The translations under genes were made by a program, and so were the position numbers. From Streptococcus parasanguinis (lineage in GTDB: Bacteria; Bacillota; Bacilli; Lactobacillales; Streptococcaceae), in NCBI GenBank assembly GCA_018377375.1, contig JAGZZN010000012.1, forward strand, positions 1 to 35,889: a stretch of DNA of 35,889 bases, read 5' to 3'. Positions 30,706 through 35,889 of this stretch are shown here, one piece after another. Each line of letters opens with the position of its first letter. Within the stretch, counting starts at the first letter, position 1. A model generated the notes under the pieces. It had not been told where the DNA came from. It was given only the letters and a program-made list of their open reading frames with translations, and did not search any database.

Positions 30706-32016
30706 ATGAATGAAAAAGTCTTTCGCGATCCCGTGCATGATTACGTTCATGTGGATCATCCCATCATTTATCAATTAATTAATAGTAAAGAATTTCAACG
30801 ACTACGCCGCATCAAACAACTGGGGACATCTGGTTTTACCTTCCACGGTGGGGAGCATAGTCGTTTTTCTCACTGTCTTGGCGCCTATGAAATTTCAAGA
30901 CGCATTCTATCCATTTTTGAGGAGAAGTATGCAGAGCAATGGAATTCTGATGAAAACTTACTGACCATGACAGCCGCTCTTCTTCATGACATTGGACATG
31001 GTGCTTATTCTCATACCTTCGAAGGACTCTTTGGAACCGATCATGAAAAAATGACCCAGCTGATCATCACCAGCCCAGAGACGGAGGTCAATCAGATCCT
31101 CTTGCAAGTGGCTCCTGATTTCCCAAATCGTGTAGCCAGCGTCATTGATCATACCTATCCCAATAAACAAGTGGTGCAATTAATTTCTAGTCAGATTGAT
31201 GTGGACCGAATGGATTATTTACTGCGGGATGCCTATTTTACGGGTGCTTCCTATGGAAAATTTGACTTGACCCGTATTTTGCGCGTCATTCGACCGATTG
31301 AAAATGGCATTGCCTTCCAACAAAATGGCATGCACGCTGTCGAGGATTACGTGGTCAGCCGTTACCAAATGTATATGCAGGTCTACTTCCACCCGGCTAC
31401 TCGTGCCATGGAAGTCCTCCTTCAAAATCTTCTCAAACGAGCTAGAACCATTTATCCAGATCAGAAAGAGTATTTTCAACTGACTTCACCTCGCTTGATT
31501 CCATTTTTTGAAGAAGAGGTCACCATTCAAGACTACCTAAATCTAGATGACGGTGTGATGAATACCTATTTCCAAGTCTGGATGGATAGTCCGGATACCA
31601 TCTTGTCTGATCTTGCTCAGCGATATATTAATCGGAAAGTCTTTAAATCGATTCTATTTACAGAAGATAAACGAAAAGACTTAGCAATCCTTGAAAAACT
31701 GATTAAAGAGGTTGGGTTTAATCCAACCTACTACACCGCTATTCATCAAAATTTCGATCTGCCCTACGATATTTATCGACCAGAGCTTGAAAAACCGCGG
31801 ACCCAGATCGAGATGATCCGAAAAGATGGGAGTCTCGCTGAATTGTCTCAGTTGTCTCCACTCGTCGCTGCTTTAGCAGGAACTCGCTATGGGGACAACC
31901 GCTTCTATTTCCCCAAAGAAATGCTGGAGGTTAATGGACTTTTCAGTAAGCAAGTAGAGGAATTCACTTCCTATATTACCAATGATTATTTTACAGGAGA
32001 GACGGATGTCCATTAA
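30706..32016 (+). CDS. HD-domain phosphohydrolase (dNTP triphosphohydrolase-like, YwfO family)
   Basis: A 436-residue HD-superfamily enzyme related to SAMHD1-like and EF1143-type dNTPases, which split dNTPs into nucleoside and triphosphate. The N-terminal KVFRDPVHDYVHVDHPI is the family hallmark. The metal-binding residues are H56 (EHSRFSHCLGAYE), H94-D95 (ALLHDIGHGAYSHTFE) and D165 (SSQIDVDRMDYLLRDAYFTG). The ATG is fixed by the conserved N-terminus although no ribosome-binding site is present; an extended -10 ends six bases before it. It overlaps the next gene by 11 bases. Why a dNTPase should precede peptidoglycan-branching genes is unclear. Confidence 0.9.
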   Translation: MNEKVFRDPVHDYVHVDHPIIYQLINSKEFQRLRRIKQLGTSGFTFHGGEHSRFSHCLGAYEISRRILSIFEEKYAEQWNSDENLLTMTAALLHDIGHGAYSHTFEGLFGTDHEKMTQLIITSPETEVNQILLQVAPDFPNRVASVIDHTYPNKQVVQLISSQIDVDRMDYLLRDAYFTGASYGKFDLTRILRVIRPIENGIAFQQNGMHAVEDYVVSRYQMYMQVYFHPATRAMEVLLQNLLKRARTIYPDQKEYFQLTSPRLIPFFEEEVTIQDYLNLDDGVMNTYFQVWMDSPDTILSDLAQRYINRKVFKSILFTEDKRKDLAILEKLIKEVGFNPTYYTAIHQNFDLPYDIYRPELEKPRTQIEMIRKDGSLAELSQLSPLVAALAGTRYGDNRFYFPKEMLEVNGLFSKQVEEFTSYITNDYFTGETDVH

Positions 32017-32812
32017 ATTAGTGGCGATCGATATCGACGGTACACTTCTCAATTCAAAAAAAGAGATCACACCTTCTGTATTTGAAGCCATTCAAGATGC
32101 TAAAGCCGCAGGCGTTAAAATCGTTATCACAACCGGTCGCCCTATCGCAGGGGTCTCAAAACTTTTAAAAGAACTCCATTTGATGGATCCTGGAGTCTAT
32201 GTCATTACCTTTAATGGCGGTCTGGTGCAAAAAACTGCTACTGGAAAAGAACTCATCAAAGACCTTTTACATTATGAGGACTATCTCGATATCGAGTCTC
32301 TTGCTAACAAACTCCAAATCCACTCTCATGCTATTACTAAAGACGGCATCTATACCAGCAATCGAGATATCGGACGCTACACCATTCATGAATCTCAACT
32401 GGTCAACATGCCCCTTTATTACCGGACGCCTGAAGAAGTTCGTGAGAAAGAATTTGTCAAGGCCATGTATATCGATGAACCAGATATTCTAGATGCTGCG
32501 ATTGCAAAAATCCCTAAAGAATTCAAGGATCGCTTCACTATGGTCAAATCAGCCCCTTTTTATTTAGAAATTCTAGGGAAAACAACCAATAAGGGAGCAG
32601 CTGTTCTTCATTTAGCTGAACGACTTGGAATCCAGCAAGAAGAAACCATGGCCATCGGAGATGAGGAAAATGACCGTTCCATGCTAGAAGTCGTGGGACA
32701 TGCTGTCGTTATGGAGAATGGCAATCCAGCTCTTAAAAAAATTGCTACAACTATCACCAAATCAAATGATGAATCTGGCGTTGCATACGCCATTAGAAAG
32801 TGGGTATTATAA
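32006..32812 (+). CDS. Cof-type HAD-IIB hydrolase
   Basis: A 268-residue sugar-phosphatase-like HAD protein of the Cof/YidA group. Motif I is KLVAIDIDGTLLNSKKEITP, motif II VITTGRPIAGV, the lysine-bearing GKTTNKGAAVLHLAERLGI, and motif IV AIGDEENDRSMLEVVGHAVVMENGNP. The large type-C2 cap lies between about residues 80 and 190. The substrate cannot be read from sequence. The ATG at 32006 has AGGAG eight bases upstream and overlaps the HD gene by 11 bases. It is followed by murM after three bases, so all four genes form one unit. Confidence 0.9.
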   Translation: MSIKLVAIDIDGTLLNSKKEITPSVFEAIQDAKAAGVKIVITTGRPIAGVSKLLKELHLMDPGVYVITFNGGLVQKTATGKELIKDLLHYEDYLDIESLANKLQIHSHAITKDGIYTSNRDIGRYTIHESQLVNMPLYYRTPEEVREKEFVKAMYIDEPDILDAAIAKIPKEFKDRFTMVKSAPFYLEILGKTTNKGAAVLHLAERLGIQQEETMAIGDEENDRSMLEVVGHAVVMENGNPALKKIATTITKSNDESGVAYAIRKWVL

Positions 32813-32815
32813 GAA

Positions 32816-34027
32816 ATGTACCATTACCAGCTAGGAATTTCTGCTAGTGAGCATGATGACTTTGTTATTCAGAGTGACCAAACCAATCTCTTACAAAGCA
32901 GTTCATGGGCAAAAATCAAAGATAATTGGGGAAATGAACGGGTTGGTTTTTATCAAGAAGACCAATTAGTCGCTGTTGCAAGCATCTTGATTCAACCCCT
33001 GCCACTTGGCTTTTCCATGCTCTACATTCCTCGAGGCCCCATCATGGATTACCAAAACAAGGAGCTGGTTTCATATGTGATCCAGTCCCTTAAAAAGATA
33101 GCCAAACAATACAAGGCCTTGTTTGTGAAATTTGATCCAAGTCTTTTCTTGAGTAAACACTTGATTGGACAAGAACAGACAGAAGCTCCTGCTGTGCAAG
33201 CGGTGATCGATACCCTAACAAGAGAAGGGATTGAATGGACTGGCCGAACCAGTGATATGGCAGAAAATATCCAACCACGCTTTCAAGCAAATATCCACAA
33301 AGAGTTTTTCACTGAGCAAGATCTTTCAAAATCTACTCGACAAGCCATCCGAACTGCTCGAAACAAAGGAATCCAAGTCCAATTTGGCGGAACCGAATTG
33401 TTAGAGGACTTTGCTTCTCTCATGAAAAAGACTGAGGCTCGTAAAAGCATTCATTTACGTGGAAAAGACTACTACGAAAAACTGCTCACTACCTACCCAG
33501 GACAATCCTACATTACTTTGTCTACTCTAGATCTCGAGGAACGGAAAAGCTCCCTTATAAAAGATCTTGAGAAAAACAAGGCCGAGGCTGAAAAATTCAC
33601 AGAAAAAACAAAGCCTGGCAAGGTTGAGAATAACCAAAAAGAAAAAGAACGTATAGAGGAAGAACTGCAATTTCTTGAGCAGCATCTCCAAGCAGGTAGA
33701 CAGGTCGTTCCTTTATCTGGGACCTTAACCCTTGAATTCGGTGGGACATCTGAAAATGTTTATGCAGGGATGGATGAAGAATTCCGCCGTTACCAACCTG
33801 CCATCCTCACCTGGTATGAAACTGCCCAACACGCTTTTGATCGTGGTGCTTCTTGGCAAAATATGGGGGGCATTGAAAATTCACTCGATGGTGGTCTCTA
33901 TCATTTCAAATCTAAATTTAATCCTGTCATTGAAGAATTTGTTGGGGAATTTAACCTCCCAACCAGTCCACTCTATCCACTTGTAAACAAAGTCTACAAG
34001 ATCCGGAAAAAATTAAGGAGTAAATAA
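32816..34027 (+). CDS. murM: FemAB-family aminoacyltransferase, MurM-like
   Basis: Adds the first amino acid (Ala or Ser, from aminoacyl-tRNA) to the lysine side chain of lipid II, making branched peptidoglycan. In pneumococcus MurM level and allele affect beta-lactam resistance. The 403 residues show two GNAT-like halves: LLQSSSWAKIKDNWGNERVGFY and MLYIPRGPIMDY; then NIQPRFQANI, RQAIRTARNKGI and DYYEKLLTTYPGQSYITL. A charged helical hairpin (about 240-300) that in Fem proteins forms the tRNA-binding arm follows, then GGTSENVYAGMDEEFRRYQPAIL and NMGGIENSLDGGLYHFKSKFNP. It starts three bases after the Cof gene, with no clear Shine-Dalgarno, so it probably relies on coupling. Assignment as MurM rests on remembered similarity. 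Confidence 0.87.
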   Translation: MYHYQLGISASEHDDFVIQSDQTNLLQSSSWAKIKDNWGNERVGFYQEDQLVAVASILIQPLPLGFSMLYIPRGPIMDYQNKELVSYVIQSLKKIAKQYKALFVKFDPSLFLSKHLIGQEQTEAPAVQAVIDTLTREGIEWTGRTSDMAENIQPRFQANIHKEFFTEQDLSKSTRQAIRTARNKGIQVQFGGTELLEDFASLMKKTEARKSIHLRGKDYYEKLLTTYPGQSYITLSTLDLEERKSSLIKDLEKNKAEAEKFTEKTKPGKVENNQKEKERIEEELQFLEQHLQAGRQVVPLSGTLTLEFGGTSENVYAGMDEEFRRYQPAILTWYETAQHAFDRGASWQNMGGIENSLDGGLYHFKSKFNPVIEEFVGEFNLPTSPLYPLVNKVYKIRKKLRSK

Positions 34028-34032
34028 GTTAC

Positions 34033-35268
34033 ATGACTCTTACGACAATTTCAAAAGAAGAATTTACCTCATTTGCAAATACTGTCTCCCATCGCTCTTT
34101 TATCCAGTCTGCTGAAATGGCAGATCTGCTTGAAAAGCGAGGAAACACGGTCCAATTTATTGCTTGGAAACAAGAAAATCAAGTCCAAGTGGCAGCGATC
34201 TTGTACAGTCTTCCTATGACAGGTGGTCTCCATATGGAAATCAATTCTGGCCCCCTTTACCAAGAGGAAGCTATGCTAGAACCCTTCTATGCAGCCTTAA
34301 AAGACTATGCGAAAGAGAATGGAGCTATTGAACTCGTTATTAAGCCCTATGATACCTATCAAACCTTTGACAGTGACGGCAATCCAACCAGTGAAGAGCA
34401 AACCCATTTCATGGATACCCTAAAAAAATTGGGCTATCAGCATGATGGTTTAACAACAGGTTATCCAGGTGGAGAAGGTGATTGGCATTATGTGAAAGAT
34501 ATGGAGAGCATCACCGAAAAAAATCTTCTCAAGAGCTTCAGCAAAAAAGGAAAGCCACTTGTCAAAAAAGCCAAATCTTTCGGTATTGAACTGAAACGAT
34601 TAAACCGAGATGAACTGCAACTCTTTAAGGATATTACTTCTTCTACCAGTGACCGTCGCGACTATCAGGATAAGACCTTGGATTATTACCAAACTTTCTA
34701 TGACAGTTTTGGCGACAAAGCAGATTTCATGATCGCAACGCTGAACTTCCACCATTACTACACGAATCTTGAAAAAGACCAAGGAAAACTAGCTCAGAAG
34801 ATTGAGAAATTACAGAAGGATCTTGAAGTCAACCCCAATTCAGAGAAAAAACAAAATCAACTTCGTGAATTCTCTAGCCAGTTTGATACCTTTGAGGTGA
34901 GAAAGAAGGACGCAAAAGAATATATTGAAAAATATGGAGATCAAGACGTCATTCTTGCAGGTAGCCTCTTCGTCTATATGCCACAAGAATCCACCTATTT
35001 ATTCAGTGGCTCTTATACAGAATTTAATAAGTTCTATGCTCCTGCTGTTCTCCAAGAATATATGATGCTTGAAACCATCAAACGTGGTATCCCAAGATAT
35101 AACTTCCTCTGTATTCAAGGAATCTTTGACGGGTCAGACGGTGTTCTTCGTTTCAAACAAAACTTCAACGGCTACATCGTCCGTAAGATGGGAACCTTCC
35201 GTTATTACCCAAGTCCTCTGAAATACAAACTGATTTCTCTCATTAAGAAACTATTAGGACGTTCTTAA
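34033..35268 (+). CDS. murN: FemAB-family aminoacyltransferase, MurN-like
   Basis: Second transferase of the pair, which in pneumococcus adds alanine to the residue placed by MurM. It has 411 residues, with FIQSAEMADLLEKRG, GGLHMEINSGPLY, GYQHDGLTTGYPGGEGDWHYVKDM, LLKSFSKKGKPLVKKAKSFGI, a charged coiled-coil arm (about 250-300, ending NPNSEKKQNQLREFSSQFDTFE), LFVYMPQESTYLFSGSYTEFNKFYAPAVLQ and GIFDGSDGVLRFKQNFNGYIVRKMGTFRYY. AAGGAG is twelve bases before the ATG, overlapping the murM stop region; five bases separate the two frames. Both genes being intact predicts a branched cell-wall peptide. Confidence 0.88.
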   Translation: MTLTTISKEEFTSFANTVSHRSFIQSAEMADLLEKRGNTVQFIAWKQENQVQVAAILYSLPMTGGLHMEINSGPLYQEEAMLEPFYAALKDYAKENGAIELVIKPYDTYQTFDSDGNPTSEEQTHFMDTLKKLGYQHDGLTTGYPGGEGDWHYVKDMESITEKNLLKSFSKKGKPLVKKAKSFGIELKRLNRDELQLFKDITSSTSDRRDYQDKTLDYYQTFYDSFGDKADFMIATLNFHHYYTNLEKDQGKLAQKIEKLQKDLEVNPNSEKKQNQLREFSSQFDTFEVRKKDAKEYIEKYGDQDVILAGSLFVYMPQESTYLFSGSYTEFNKFYAPAVLQEYMMLETIKRGIPRYNFLCIQGIFDGSDGVLRFKQNFNGYIVRKMGTFRYYPSPLKYKLISLIKKLLGRS

Positions 35269-35270
35269 CT

Positions 35271-35300
35271 CAAAAGACCAGCTTTGAAGCTGGTCTTTTC
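35271..35300 (+). terminator. Terminator of the HD-Cof-murM-murN operon
   Basis: AAAAGACCAGCTT-TG-AAGCTGGTCTTTT. Confidence 0.92.
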
Positions 35301-35302
35301 TA

Positions 35303-35335
35303 CTATAAAAAAGACGAGAAACCTCTCGCCTTTTA
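35303..35335 (-). terminator. Terminator of tpiA
   Basis: On the minus strand AAAGGCGAGA-GGTT-TCTCGTCTTTTTT, just after the tpiA stop. Confidence 0.88.
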
Positions 35336-35342
35336 GATGTCA

Positions 35343-35889
35343 TTATTTAACGAAGTCAAGCAATGCCAAGAAGCTTTCTGGATCAAGTGATGCACCACCT
35401 ACAAGAGCTCCATCAACGTCTGGACAAGCCATGTATTCAGCAACGTTTTCAGGTTTCACTGAACCACCGTATTGAACACGTACTTTGTCAGCCACTTCTT
35501 GACCAAAGTCAGCAGCTACAACGTCACGAACAACTTTACACATTTTTTGTGCGTCGTCTTGTGAAGCTGATTTACCAGTACCGATCGCCCAGATTGGTTC
35601 GTATGCGATAACTGTTGAAGCGACTTGTTCTGCAGTCAATCCAGCAAGAGCAGCTGAAACTTGAGCCCCTACAAATTCTGCTGCTTTACCAGCTTCGTAA
35701 GTTTCAAGGCTTTCACCACAACAGATGATTGGAAGCATACCGTTCGCAAAGATTGCTTTTGCTTTTTTGTTGATATCTTCATCAGTTTCATGGAAGTAGT
35801 CACGACGTTCTGAGTGACCGATAACAACGTAGTCAGTACCGATTTCTTTCAAAACTTGTGGGCTAGTTTCACCAGTGAAGGCACCAGCA
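35343..35889 (-). CDS. tpiA: Triosephosphate isomerase (5' end outside the window)
   Basis: Interconverts dihydroxyacetone phosphate and glyceraldehyde 3-phosphate in glycolysis. Only the C-terminal 181 codons are present; the frame enters at the right edge reading AGAFTGETSPQVLKEIG and lacks about the first 70 residues. Catalytic residues are visible: the electrophilic histidine in VVIGHSERRDYF and the base glutamate in VIAYEPIWAIGTGKSAS. The phosphate-binding RVQYGGSVKPENVAEY and DGALVGGASLDPESF are also there. It converges on murN. I recall the order tpiA-murN-murM in other streptococci too. Confidence 0.96.
   Translation of the reverse strand, partial: AGAFTGETSPQVLKEIGTDYVVIGHSERRDYFHETDEDINKKAKAIFANGMLPIICCGESLETYEAGKAAEFVGAQVSAALAGLTAEQVASTVIAYEPIWAIGTGKSASQDDAQKMCKVVRDVVAADFGQEVADKVRVQYGGSVKPENVAEYMACPDVDGALVGGASLDPESFLALLDFVK

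Overview
The window is ordinary core chromosome of a low-GC Gram-positive coccus, almost certainly Streptococcus of the mitis/sanguinis/parasanguinis type. The evidence is close protein resemblance (recalled, not searched) to pneumococcal TrpX, PavA/FbpA, CaxP, FtsEX, RodA, EzrA, MurM and MurN. Gene blocks rodA - DJ-1 - HAD - gyrB - ezrA and prfB - ftsE - ftsX are typical of streptococci, as are the many extended -10 (TGnTATAAT) promoters. I see no prophage, insertion sequence, CRISPR array, tRNA or rRNA.

Layout. 1-1.4 kb: trpX (tryptophan ABC transporter binding protein, minus strand, running off the left edge) behind a complete tryptophan T-box leader. 1.5-3.2 kb: divergent fbpA/pavA (RqcH family). 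3.2-3.47 kb: a 300-bp spacer with a structured, inverted-repeat-bounded element between two near-identical terminator hairpins. 3.5-6.7 kb (minus): budA, a TPR protein and an AI-2E-family membrane protein. 6.8-8.1 kb (plus): a beta-propeller lactonase and a 61-residue protein. 8.2-9.5 kb (minus): eno. 9.7-10.2 kb (plus): a DUF1694/YueI protein. 10.2-16.4 kb (minus): serB - glycerate kinase, and HAD - gyrB - ezrA. 16.6-21.9 kb (minus): dinG - yeiH - rodA - DJ-1. 22.0-22.6 kb (plus): an MBL hydrolase. 22.7-25.5 kb (minus): prfB (programmed +1 frameshift) - ftsE - ftsX. 25.6-26.5 kb (plus): a metallophosphoesterase. 26.5-30.6 kb (minus): an aquaporin, a Ca2+-type P-type ATPase behind a yybP-ykoY manganese riboswitch, and a DUF1934 protein. 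30.7-35.3 kb (plus): HD dNTPase - Cof HAD - murM - murN. 35.3 kb to the end: the 3' part of tpiA (minus).

Themes. Several genes serve the cell envelope and division (rodA, ezrA, ftsEX, murMN). Others serve central carbon metabolism (eno, tpiA, glycerate kinase, lactonase, budA) or genome maintenance (gyrB, dinG). Three RNA-level controls can be read directly: the Trp T-box, the Mn2+ riboswitch and the RF2 frameshift.

I did not find a new defence or mobile system. The most interesting unexplained signal is recurrent. Five genes without a Shine-Dalgarno (DUF1694, HAD upstream of gyrB, dinG, metallophosphoesterase, HD protein) each have an extended -10 promoter ending only 6-10 bases before their start codon, which predicts leaderless or nearly leaderless mRNAs. 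The second candidate is the structured repeat between fbpA and budA.
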